NCBI RefSeq assembly: GCF_000203795.2
Contig: NW_006281105.1
Location: 124,001 to 188,000, forward strand
Reading direction: 5' to 3'
Length of the DNA: 64,000 nucleotides
From: Batrachochytrium dendrobatidis JAM81
Taxonomy: Eukaryota > Chytridiomycota > Chytridiomycetes > Rhizophydiales
Positions 33,572 through 44,214 of this stretch are shown here, in pieces (the stretch's first letter is position 1; every line of letters begins with the position of its first letter). The position numbers were made by a program, and so were the translations under genes. A model generated the notes under the pieces. It saw nothing but the letters and a program-made list of their open reading frames with translations. It had not been told where the DNA came from and searched no databases.

Positions 33572-34222
33572 TTATCGACAGTCTGCGTGTGTGTGCAACG
33601 TGCTGTTGTCGCATATAAACAACTTGGATTGACTTTGTGGACAAAACACAGTCACTGTTGCGGTGGTGTTTACAGTCGTGGAAATGGTTTCGAATACCAC
33701 AACTGGTATAACAACTGCATGTGTTGGTGAGCAACCAGAGTCCAGTTTGACCAAGATCTGTTCCAGTAATGATCGAATGACATTGTCGTGTTTGGTCATC
33801 ATGACAACAATGTCATTGGTTTGGCCCTGCGACTGACCAAATGCGCTAGTCACAGCGATCAGATCAGTTTTCAAGGATACAACTTGCATGGTGAGGTATT
33901 TGACTGTTTGTCGCATTTCGTCCATCAATGTGAAAAAGTCAACGTTTCCAATCGAGTTCATATTACCTCGAGTTGCCCTGCCAGTAGTTTGGATTGGACT
34001 GATACCACACAAATTGTTGGTCTGCGTGTACACTGACAAATCGCTGTTGATCAATCGCATGCACACAGATCCAACTACATATACCAGTCGAGTTGCATCA
34101 GACGCAGATGCACTGTCTGAATCAATCGAAAACACCTCACATTTGTCACGGATGCATTGGGTGGTCGAGTAAACGGTACTGGTTGATTGATGCGGTGATA
34201 TTGTCATGTTTTCAGCAATCAT
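33572..34222 (-). CDS. Hypothetical protein with central coiled coil
   Basis: 216-residue frame. The middle part (TLMDEMRQTVKYLTMQVVSLK, then DNVIRSLLEQILVKLDSG) looks like an amphipathic helix or coiled coil, flanked by Ser/Thr-rich sequence. No family recognised. It overlaps the 3' end of the next minus-strand candidate in another frame, so both may be one gene broken by a frameshift near 34250. Confidence 0.35.
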   Translation of the reverse strand: MIAENMTISPHQSTSTVYSTTQCIRDKCEVFSIDSDSASASDATRLVYVVGSVCMRLINSDLSVYTQTNNLCGISPIQTTGRATRGNMNSIGNVDFFTLMDEMRQTVKYLTMQVVSLKTDLIAVTSAFGQSQGQTNDIVVMMTKHDNVIRSLLEQILVKLDSGCSPTHAVVIPVVVFETISTTVNTTATVTVFCPQSQSKLFICDNSTLHTHADCR

Positions 34223-35642
34223 GAGTTTGGTCCAGTCACCACTGCAGAGACTGTAAACACTGAACAGGATCTGGTTGAGTACCGTGATTGGGTCTTATTT
34301 TTGACTGTAGTGGATGTTTTGTTATCAACGATTGTTGAACCAGAAACTTGTAACTCGCGCACATACTCACAGAGACTGATACAATCACTCAGTGATGACA
34401 TGGGCTGCCACACTTTTGATCTATCAGCTTTTCCGGGAAGCTTACTGCTTGTGTACATCATCTGGTCAGCCTGTCAAATATAAATAGTTGACACATACCA
34501 ATAAATAAAACATTAGTCAACCATAACTATACAATTGTATCAATCCAGCACAGCTTGTGTAATTTCAAAGCTAAACCCAAGATTTATACTAATACAACCA
34601 ACTTACTTTATACCGAGTTTCAAAAGGCGGTTTGTCACACGCCAAAACCCGTTTAGCATAGCTGTATGACAGCATAGATGCTTGAGCATCGGTATAATGC
34701 TCAACGGGTCCTGATGAATGGCCAGTCACTGCTGAATCTGGTGCAATGGACTCTGCAGTATATATGGTTGATACTGTAGAGTCACATTGCTTTCCAGACT
34801 GCAGTATCCTAACTGCCTCAATCAGGGACGAGACTATAATGTAAATGTTTTAAAACAATCCATCAGTCAATATAATCAGTATAGTTACCATCAACACACT
34901 ACAGCCTAAACAATCCACAATACATGCATTCACATCCAAAACTCGTGAGAAATTGATACAAAAATCACACACTTACTTGGTGAAGCAGGGATTCTTGGAT
35001 CATTGATTGGACTGATTGGACTGATTGGACTGATTGCACTGAATGTATACATATCAGTATATATGTTTTCCTGATTTGAACTAGTCAATCACAACATTAC
35101 AAAATTATGCACAAACAACAGTAAAAGTTTAAAGTAGCATTCAACCCATTGTCCCATAAATCAAATTAGGCATCAACCAATTCAATCCCAAATAATAATC
35201 AACCAGCACATCATACCAACCAACACAAATCACAATTGATACACATTGAATGACGTTCAATGACATTAGATAGCATCAAAAACAGTCAAAATCATTACCA
35301 TCAAAGTCGCGTAGTCGGAGTCGAATCAACAAAATTAAATTCGGCAACGTTTCGAGTCCATCCCAAAATACCGTAAATGCAATCATCAAATCGTAAATAA
35401 TACACATGCAAGTAAACAGTCATGTTAGCAATGTGTTGTGTAACCAAAATACAATATTCAGATGCACAACTATAATACAAATACTGTGCTGCATACCTTT
35501 CTGGATTCATGCTTGCTTCGGCAAGGTGTGGTGCATTTTCACAAGCATTGGTTGGTTGGGGAATAGTGTTTTGCACACTACGGCAAGACTGTTTTGGAGA
35601 ACCAGCCGATAGGATGTTGAGACGGGACCACAGTGAATTCAT
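34219..35642 (-). CDS. Hypothetical multi-exon gene, exon structure uncertain
   Basis: Several minus-strand open segments separated by intron-like gaps: 35642 down to about 35300 (NSLWSRLNILSAGSPKQS, DDCIYGILGWTRN), about 35037-34980 with a tandem ISPISPISPI, about 34830-34612 (SSLIEAVRILQSGK, SMLSYSYAKRVLACDKPP), and about 34470-34219 (SLSDCISLCEYVRELQVSG). Several have GT and AG at their edges, but I could not join all in one frame. No domain recognised. Confidence 0.35.
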
Positions 35643-35818
35643 TATTGGTGTTGTAGGGTGTCACGAAATGAATGGAAATGGAAATGTAAAACGAGTTGAT
35701 CTCGAAACTTGATAACAATAATATGGGTAGCAGTTGTAATAGTTGCAATAGTTGCTGCAAACTAATACGTTCAAACAAGTAGTGTGTATGACTGTTTAAC
35801 AAAATACACAAGGGAAAC

Positions 35819-36715
35819 AATCAGATCTGAGATTTGGATCAATAAGTGGATGGACAAGTATCTCCAATACCAATCTAGTTTCAGCAGCACAATAGTCGGT
35901 ATTTTTAATGGGTTTGATACTCCAGTCGATTCTCTCCTTCCAGAAACAGTAAAATGATGAATGTGGCAAATACATGCCAGATTTTGACGTCATTTCCTGT
36001 ATATAGCCGCAATAACAATCATTGATGTCAGTCGAATCAATCAATTTGTGTAAAAATGAAACAAAAAGTCTTGGACGGCCTTGAAGAGACTGTGAGATTT
36101 CTTGAAGGTCAATATTCTTTGACACATCAATAGTAGTTTGAAAATATCGGATGATTTCAAGTAGTTGAAGTCGGTGAATATCAATATATTATCTGGTTTG
36201 AGTCCAGCAGCAGAGTATATCAAGTCCATAATGCAGATTCGCATTTGTGTTCCGCACCATATATTGTTGAAGTCATCTTGGATAATAGTTCTGGTCAAAA
36301 ACGAAAACAGCGACCGAGGAAAATCAAATTGTCCAGCAGTGTTGATGGATTGTTGTTGAACGATAGTCCGACTTTAAAAGATTTAGCATATGTTGCGATT
36401 CGTCAAATATAACACGACCGTCTTTTAGGAATCATGATTTCAACTGTTGATAGACGTTACCAAACGCAGACCAAGGAAGCTTAGATAGATGTTTGAATAT
36501 TTTACAAAAGAGTACACCAGTTTGTATACTTGTTTGAATGCATAGCCATGTAAAAGGCTTGAGATCGGGATTTGTTTCACGGAGTGTTTTCAGAACAAAT
36601 ATACGAGCAGAAATCAAACACTGGATCAGTCTTTTAGAGTGGTATTCAAAGACTGCTTGATTCTTGTCCGTCTTTTTGTCATGAACCAACTGTGCCAACT
36701 TGTCAATCATCGCAC
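35819..36715 (-). pseudogene. CRN P-loop NTPase fossil
   Basis: Minus-strand frames in three phases with stops between. They include GRVIFDESQHMLN (Walker B-like, about 36385-36425), ILIFTDFNYLKSSDIFKLL (about 36130-36190) and LQGRPRLFVSFLHKLIDS (about 36030-36090), the last two resembling segments that follow Walker B in CRN NTPases. It abuts the 1.5-kb repeat copy B whose minus-strand header points into it, so header plus NTPase were probably one gene. Confidence 0.6.
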
Positions 36716-36921
36716 TGAAATCAGGTCGATAAAACAGTCAAATACACAATATCGACACAAACCATAGCAGGTTGTTGTTCACATCCACCGACACCAATCA
36801 TGACAATATTGTGTAGTTGTCAGTCTGTCGACTGGCATTTCTATTCCGATTTGTATGTTGCCAGAATAGACTTTTGAATACAAAACATTAGGGATTGTGT
36901 CAATGTCTTTGATGTCAATGT

Positions 36922-37270
36922 TCATGATGGTTTGATCCAGATGAATGGTTTTGATTGAATGTTGGACACACAACAGTTGTGTTCATCATACAAGTGTATT
37001 GACTGGACAAGGTTCACAAGAGTGGTTTGTAAAGTGAGTTCATGTCCATTACAGTGTCTAGTGTTGATGATACAGAGTTTGACCAAGCATAATGTGTTGG
37101 ATTTGATGAGTGGATTAGTTCCAGTGGTTTGATCTAGTCCAAGAACAGCAAGACAATACCATGAATTGCAAGTTATTTCCACTCCATCAACAACAAAGTG
37201 GAAAGTAAGAAGTTAATGGTCAACTGGAATACCAACAAGCCTTTTAGTTGTCTCAATGATGGTGGTTGCG
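36922..37270 (-). pseudogene. CRN header fossil, minus strand (copy B)
   Basis: Same as the copy A minus-strand fossil (HFVVDGVEIT, NSW, PLIKSN). Here it is followed downstream, at 36715-35819, by NTPase relics of the same strand. Confidence 0.65.
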
Positions 37271-38233
37271 ACCAAGTCAACAACAGGCTGTTGTTCAGCA
37301 ATAGAACCTGTTGGCTTGGTCGCAGATTACAAGACAGGATCACTTTTGGTCGATACATTAACTGAATATCCACTCTGTGATGGATCAAGTCGAGATCAAT
37401 CACAACGCATGGGACTCGCTTGCTGCACTTGTAGCAAATGGGACTGTTGGATCCAGTCCACTCATCATCAAATCCAAGAATGATGTTGGCTCAAACCCAA
37501 CAATCACTGATTCATACAATTCTTTCAAGAAAACTATCCAGATCAATGGTATCAATGTTTCTACAAATCATCTCAAAAGACCTGTTCAACTTGACAAACT
37601 CACATACTTGGTTTGAGTATCGGTTTGTCATATTGACTTGTTCATCTGATTCTGCAAAACCTATATTCATTAATATGTATCAACATAGTCTCAAACAAAT
37701 GTCATTTGGATTTGTTTCTTGGACAAGATTGCACGACACTTTTGTTGGAAATGCATTGATTGTTCCAAACAACAACGGATAGAATTGGAAAAAGTAAAAC
37801 TGTTGTTTCTTGATGATGCTCAACAGTAATTACAAGACACAAGTTTATGGAGACTTTTAATCAAAGCATCGCTGAGTTGGTTGCCATTAAGCATGCGATT
37901 TATCATTGCATCAAACCATCTTTTTGTTGGAGGAATTTCAAGTCCTGTTGAACTCGGTAGTCTTTCAGGTCTTGAAAAGTGATTTTCTACTTATTCCAGC
38001 CAAACTCTGTGAATTCCATGAATTCCATGAATTTCTGGATTTACTCGTTATTGGGTTGCCAAACAACATGAACAATGAGACCTTGAAACATGTTCTTGTA
38101 ACGGAATGTGATGGTCTTGTTGGTGCGCTGTGTGTGTCGATTGATGATCTAAAAACACAATGTCTAAACAACATTGAACCCACTCGAGCAGATCTACTAC
38201 AATACTGTCTACCAAACAATTCCATGTCGGGTA
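37256..38233 (+). pseudogene. CRN fossil, plus strand (copy B, cut by LTR-like insertion)
   Basis: Same broken frames as copy A (DQVEINHNAWDSL, GSSPLIIKSKND), ending abruptly at about 38233. The further CRN-like relics seen at 23.7-24.1 kb in copy A are missing here. Confidence 0.6.
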
Positions 38234-38622
38234 TGTTAGACATTGGTAATGTATGACCTTTGTAATAAGGTTTAGACGGTAGAGATATGTACTGTGTTAA
38301 CTTGCATTGTGTATGGTATAACAAATAAGCTACACCTTTCGTATAGCTTATTTGTGACAATGACTATCACCTCACTTTATGCAAGAACTAGAGTGTTTAG
38401 GAACTCTCAACAGTGAGACTTGAGATGCAGTTCTTGTTTCTCGTGGACGTATAACGACATATTAATGTTGCACATTGTTAAAAAGTAATTCACAAAAGTT
38501 TAAAGATAACAATGAAGGAATGAACCAATAAAGTAATTGTCATTTTTTACTTACTGTGACTTTCAAACTATGAACAGCGCAAATATGTCAACATACGTCC
38601 ACGAGCTACAACTACTGGACAC
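38234..38622 (+). mobile_element. LTR-like element fragment (possible solo LTR)
   Basis: Starts TGTTAGACATTGGTAATG, shared with 47071, and ends near ACATACGTCCACGAG, the end word of the other LTR-like copies. Internally it carries inverted words CGTGGACGTATAACGACATA (about 38443) and its imperfect complement (about 38590-38613). No coding part. Boundaries and target duplications are not certain. Confidence 0.4.
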
Positions 38623-39865
38623 CATTGGACATTGTTGGACACTAAGGTTGTCAAACATCACAGTGTCGTTCAAACTTGGACAATGATGTTTGATCATTTG
38701 AACCACGACAGTCAACTATACAACGATCAATGTTATGTACCATCACCTATCCAATACATGTCAACTGATACAATCACCAACCATTGCATGATTTCAGTCG
38801 TCAATCAAGTCAATATTATGATATTGTTCAATGTCAAGTATACAGCCAACATGACTCGACACGCTGTCCAATATTGTATCATTGTAAACATACATTTTGA
38901 TTGTCAATATCACTGCAAACGGTCGATAACAGGTCAATCTGCATGCATTGTGCAAGCTGGTTGTTTAGTCGATGAGATACTTTGATCAAACAATACTTGA
39001 ATGACTGGCATTCTATCGTCCTACTTGATCCTGTAATTGACAGCCTAATTTACCAGTTGTTTTTACAGAATTACACAATTAATCATACTCGAATGTATAG
39101 TCTGCAGTTCAACCAACATTACATGAAATCATGGACATGAACATCAGTTTACACTTTGGCGTTGATACCAACGACACCAATTGGTTGAAATGGCCATTCA
39201 ACATCCAATCGTACCCTACAACATAAATACAATGTAATACAAGACCCTACTTGTTGAATGACAACTTGCTTGGATCCAGTAAAATGACACTCGAGTTGTT
39301 TACTGTGGTCAGTATATGCAACCCAGTGTGACTACGCATACTGGATCCAGTCTGTTGGTTGTTTCAGTTGATCTTGATCCACTTTTGATGTTTTGTCCGA
39401 GACTGACAATACAAATGTGTCAAGCTGAACCCAAACTACACGACTCGACTGTTTGTGTCAATTGGATCGTGATTGAGCTGTGTGATCATGATATGTATTC
39501 AATCAATACCATGTATTACCAATACAATAGTATGCGTGATCATCGTGTATCAAACAACTACGATACACACTGGACTGATCCAATACATGCACGGCTTGAA
39601 CATATCACACAATCAAACATGAACACACCACATTAAATATACATATAATATCAGTTTGTCACTAATGAATTGTATTCAGTCGAGTTTATTGAGAGTCTGT
39701 TTGTGACTCTTGACAGCGTGGTGGGTGTTTTCAGGCACAGCTACTTGATTAGTTGTAGTTGATGATTGCTAACACCAAGAGTTCTGACGTACATCATACC
39801 AACTATAAGACAATCATGGTCACCATCCATGCAAAAAATAACCAGTTTTATTGCTATATATCTGT
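38623..39865. other. Decayed stretch with a relic of the ARM/DUF4246 gene
   Basis: 38806-38990 resembles 27163-27290 followed by 27511-27550 (shared TTGTATCATTGTAAACATAC, GTCAATATCACTGCAAAC, GCATGCATTGTGCAA, TTGTTTAGTCGATGA), i.e. a copy of part of that gene with a piece deleted. About 39770-39860 repeats 21190-21310. No intact gene. Confidence 0.5.
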
Positions 39866-41538
39866 TTAGCCATCAAATTTCTTGTAATTAGGCTTTGAAT
39901 GCTTACTACCACGGAGAGTACTACCAAGTCGCGACAATCTCCTGAGAGTAGATCTGCCACTTGAACTTGAAGTACTTGGTTGTTCAGGCAATCTAATAGT
40001 ATGCATCAAATTCATGATCAATATCAATCTACACACCCACACACCAATATCAAACAACTTACTGTGATGGTGACCAGAGTACTCGATAACCGTTTGAAAT
40101 AATAGGATATCCATCAGTCGAGACTTCGCATCCACATCCAGGAGCAAACCCAATGCGTTGATTTTGTCGATCAAATGTCAATCCAAGCTGGGTCATAAAT
40201 GATGTACCAAGAATTGCATTGTAATTTGAACCAACTTTTACAGCAAACACCACTATAATACAACATGTATGTCAGCTAGGTTAATCAAGCGACACATATT
40301 ACATACAATTGTCAAATATTTACCATATTTAGAGTCAATTCTCTGCATATAGTCTCTAGAACTCAATTCAATCGTTACAACAGAGTTGCTATTGTCATAA
40401 GTTACAGGAGTTTCAGCATGCATTGTAATTGAAATTGTCGGCATCTTGTCCCAATTGATATTATAAGTGGATTCGGACATTAACCGATTTTCTTTTAATC
40501 TTTTTTTAATCCTTCTTTTGTCAAGACGATCGTTACTGAACATAGTATTCTTGACAGTGATTGCACCACTATCAAGGATAGCATCAATCAGCATTGTCAC
40601 GACTATTTCAGGGAAAAACATATATGTAAGGCATGTTTCCATGACTGAATACAAAGTATGACCATTCTCCACAACTTGCTGAAATTCAGCAGGTAGATTT
40701 ACTTTTTTGTAATTGACTAGTATACTCTTGATGTCGACAGTAAATTGATCGGCTATTGGTGAGTTTACCCATGCAACACTTTTTCCATCCGTTCCACATT
40801 TTGCAGTTACGTCCGTGTTTCCTATATTGATGAAACTATCTTGCAGCATATCATATGAGCATAGTTGAATACTAATCTCGTTATTAGGAATGACACCATA
40901 ACTGTACAAAGCATCCATCGCGGTGACTGATGTGTAATGGCTTGACAACGAAAGATAACCAAACCCAAATACTCCATCAAACTTTGGATTGATACCAACT
41001 AGATCTGGTGATTGTTTTTCAACCAAGATTGCTGGTAAATTGATGTCAGTTATCCCAGTACCCGGAATCGTCACAACGGCTGTGGAACTGATTCCTCTAT
41101 ACTCATTGCCTTTGTAATTTATAGCAACAGGTTCTCCACTTGGAGTACTTTCTGGAGCCAAACCTGCATCGTTGCTTGAACTAGAAAGTGGTGCAATTAT
41201 ACCAGGAGCTGCTGAGTTGACTTGCAAACCCAACTATTTTAAACAAGTGTGAGATTGATTACACGTGGTACAAGTTGATATCAAACTACAATGCATGACA
41301 TGATACATACATCAGTTCCATCAACATTGACTTTAATTGTATAGCATTTTGTGATATCACCACCCAATTCAACGGGTGATCGTTTTGACAGCCTATTGTT
41401 CGATTGACTGGAAGTTCCAATTGGTGATTCTAATGCAAGTCGAATTGCAGCAACCGCCTGTAACGCAAGTATAACGCATTCTATAGTAATCAGCATTGTA
41501 TAGAGTAGTGTGATGAAAATGGTTTGAATCTGATACAT
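39866..41538 (-). CDS. Pepsin-fold (A1) aspartyl protease homologue lacking both catalytic motifs
   Basis: Four exons by GT-AG and frame: 41538-41311, 41233-40324, 40252-40063, 39992-39866. The N-terminus has a hydrophobic signal-like segment (FITLLYTMLITIECVILAL) and a dibasic KR. The fold is recognisable: FDGVFGFGYLSLS, IPNNEISIQLCSYD, AILGTSFMTQLGLTFDRQNQ, RIGFAPGCGCE. Where DTGS is expected the sequence reads LQVNSAAPGIIAPLS; where DSGT is expected it reads SVMETCLTYMFFPEIV. Both Asp-Thr/Ser-Gly motifs are therefore gone, and proteolysis by the family mechanism is not expected. The Ser-rich C-terminus (STSSSSGRSTLRRLSRLGS) is not a typical GPI signal. It could act as a decoy or binder, or be in decay; the frame itself is intact. 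Confidence 0.8.
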
Positions 41539-43419
41539 GACTGTCGTTTTATAATGACGGCAGTTTCAAGGGTGACAGTCGGCAATCTCCAAATGAATAT
41601 TTAGAAGACACAAATACACCCTGTAGGGTTAACAAACCCAGAATCACACTGTAGGGTGAATCGATATACAAGCATCGCTGTTGGTGTATAATCAACTTTA
41701 GTAGTATATTGCATTGATCTCTCCGATTGTGGTGATGTATCCAGTGATCAGATGGTGTTAGATTGCCACTTGATTATGGATAGTTATCATCACATATACA
41801 ATCCATTACTACAACATATAATATCACTGTATACCAAATATTTGACTGATTGTTTGATTGGTCGTGTTTTGGATCACTCGGACACAACAGCATCAAACAG
41901 CCTGTTGCAGTATTTCAAACCCATGACTTTTCCATTGGTATGACTGCATGGTCATTTTAGGTCAATGTAGACTGTACACATCAAACACTGCTGATTGTGT
42001 CACAACATGATCAACATCAAACTCGGCAATCTGTCGCCGCTACACTGAATGAGTGACGTTGTACTATAATTGAATTGGGGATTGGCAGGTCGTTCAACAA
42101 ACTGGCCGTGTCAACAGGTCAGATTGTCATCGTGTAAATGAACCACAATGTATGATCATGTCATTCAAATCAGCACACAATCTACTGATATATGCAATAC
42201 AACACCACCAATACAATACAATCAAACCCAATCACAAACGTGGTGTTGAATCCAATGCATGCGAGTACTTTTTAAACACATGATACACACTGATGGTGAT
42301 GGTTGCTGACAGTCACATTGCAGTGTACATGTCCAATAGTGTCCACTGTCATGTCGATCGTTGCTATCCGTGACATTCAACTAGATCGCAATCAATGTCT
42401 ACCAAATACAACACAGTAAACTAGCCACGAGTATCCAAGAGTATGTCAATTGATGTGATCCAACAAAACAGCATAGTATTGACTGTTTTGTTAAAGTGAA
42501 TTCAATCAAGACACTCCAGCATCTCGAGTAGAAATATCAGATTTGCTCACCTTTGCACTGAATCCACAACCAATCGCACAGATTACAAGCAAAGTTTGGA
42601 CAAGTCGAAATGGCTCAAATTTACAACTGAAACCAAAATGCTATACAATCGCATTCATGTAGAGTTGAACACTATCTTGCAGTGATTGACTGTTGATTTG
42701 GAATAAACAATGTTGAATATTGGCTGTAGTTTTGTACTTGACATTGACTGTTGACTCAATATACATTATGAATTATTATAAACAGTGTCAGTGATATGAT
42801 GCACACAAACTATGATTTGAACTGAAATAGTCTTGAACCAGCGTTTGTTGTTTCTGTTGTGTTCTGAATCACGGATACAATTACGATCTAGTTCAACAAC
42901 AATGATGACATCAGTAATGCAACTGTTGTTTGTATGTCAATCACTACCAACAATGGCACTGGCTGTTTATTTCACACACCGACAGTGTTATTTAGTGGTC
43001 CATTTACATCAATACGACACCACCAATACCACATCACATATATTACATTGCAAACTGACACAACACTAATTGACCAATATCGAGACTGTTGATGGCACAA
43101 TCTACATTCGACTTTGAACAAGTGTATTGCTCCGTTTGTTGTACAATGCACGATATGGTCAGTTGGTGATATCATGCAACCATGCAACTGAAAAGTGATT
43201 GCAAGTATGACTGGTGGTTACACGCAACACTGGTTGTTATCAGGTCATTGATGTATATGGAACAAACCGTGTCAATGTATCAATCAACAATTCAGTAATT
43301 GGAAATGTAATACCCAACACAATACACAATCAATAATATCATTGTTGACCCATTCACAATACTAGACAAACACCAACATATCAAAAAGTTTAAATTTATT
43401 CAAATTCATCGACACATCA
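41539..43419. other. Gene-poor stretch; promoter side with repeated TGTAGGGT word
   Basis: Upstream of the pepsin-like gene, CACCCTGTAGGGTTAAC and CACACTGTAGGGTGAA occur about 30 bp apart (about 41620-41660). The rest holds no gene; 42857-42930 resembles 44800-44870. Confidence 0.45.
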
Positions 43420-44214
43420 TCAATCCAACTCCGGCTCTTTAAATTCTAAACCATGTTTTTTCATAAAATCCTTCAACTTTTGTCTGATACCGTTTACTCT
43501 TTTTCTTGCCTTTTCATACTTTTTTTTCAATTGCTTTTCAGTGCTTGGATTGTGCCTTGACTCGGATATCTCTTTGCCCTTTACTAACGCCAGCTGGTGT
43601 TCCAATCCAATGATTCCATATTTATGATATTCTTTCCATTTTTTGTTTCGTAATTCTTTAGACTCGACAAGTCTTTGCTTTATACCATCAAGAGTCTTCT
43701 GATATCTTTCACTTAATCCAGTCACTTGATCTGGGACAGTATTGGCAGACCTGTCATGAATCATTGGTTGTTGTTGGTATTGACTGGAAGTGCTTGGACC
43801 AGCTACATCAATTGGTTGTTTTCGACTTCGTTTTGGAGCACTTGGACCGGGTTCGTCAATCGAGTGTTGTTGGTTTTGGTCGGATGTGGTTAGATCAATC
43901 ACACCAATTATGCGTTTCCGACCTTGTTTGAAAATATTTGGACCAGCTACAATCACAGTCGGTCGCTGGTTTTGACCGGGAGTATTTGGATTGGGTTGAT
44001 CCATTGGCTGCCGTCGGCTTTGGTTAGGAAGGCTCAAATCCATTGGCTCTTGCTGGTATTCATTGGAAGTGCCTGGATTAGGTTCATTGGTTGGGCTGGA
44101 CACTTGACTGGAAGTGCCTGATGCTTTGGGTGAACCATTGTTATCAGTCGGTATCAGTATTGCATTGGCGGTTGCTGCTGCAGTCAATACGAATAAAATA
44201 TCAACCAATTTCAT
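43420..44214 (-). CDS. Secreted protein with SIM-like motif and basic clusters
   Basis: 264 residues from ATG 44214, chosen because it opens directly into a signal peptide (KLVDILFVLTAAATANA, cleavage probably after residue 18); the ORF can extend 20 residues upstream. The N-terminus resembles a Batrachochytrium secreted family. The middle is Pro/Gln/Ser-rich with loose repeats of an EPGPS-, QPNPN-type unit. It contains GRKRIIGVIDLTTSD, where VIDLT (105-109) is a textbook SUMO-interaction motif, and PKRSRKQP (127-134), a possible nuclear localisation signal. The last 90 residues are Lys/Glu-rich and helical (ERYQKTLDGIKQRL, KKYEKARKRVNGIRQKL), probably coiled coil. An effector acting in a host nucleus is an inference only. 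Confidence 0.7.
   Translation of the reverse strand: MKLVDILFVLTAAATANAILIPTDNNGSPKASGTSSQVSSPTNEPNPGTSNEYQQEPMDLSLPNQSRRQPMDQPNPNTPGQNQRPTVIVAGPNIFKQGRKRIIGVIDLTTSDQNQQHSIDEPGPSAPKRSRKQPIDVAGPSTSSQYQQQPMIHDRSANTVPDQVTGLSERYQKTLDGIKQRLVESKELRNKKWKEYHKYGIIGLEHQLALVKGKEISESRHNPSTEKQLKKKYEKARKRVNGIRQKLKDFMKKHGLEFKEPELD

Larger units (their letters stand above)
36720..38239. repeat. 1.5-kb direct repeat, copy B
   Basis: Copy of 22171-23690 (offset 14,549). Contains the minus-strand CRN header fossil (about 36922-37270) and the plus-strand one (about 37256-38256). The right end is interrupted at about 38234 by an LTR-like sequence (TGTTAGACATTGG). Confidence 0.9.
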
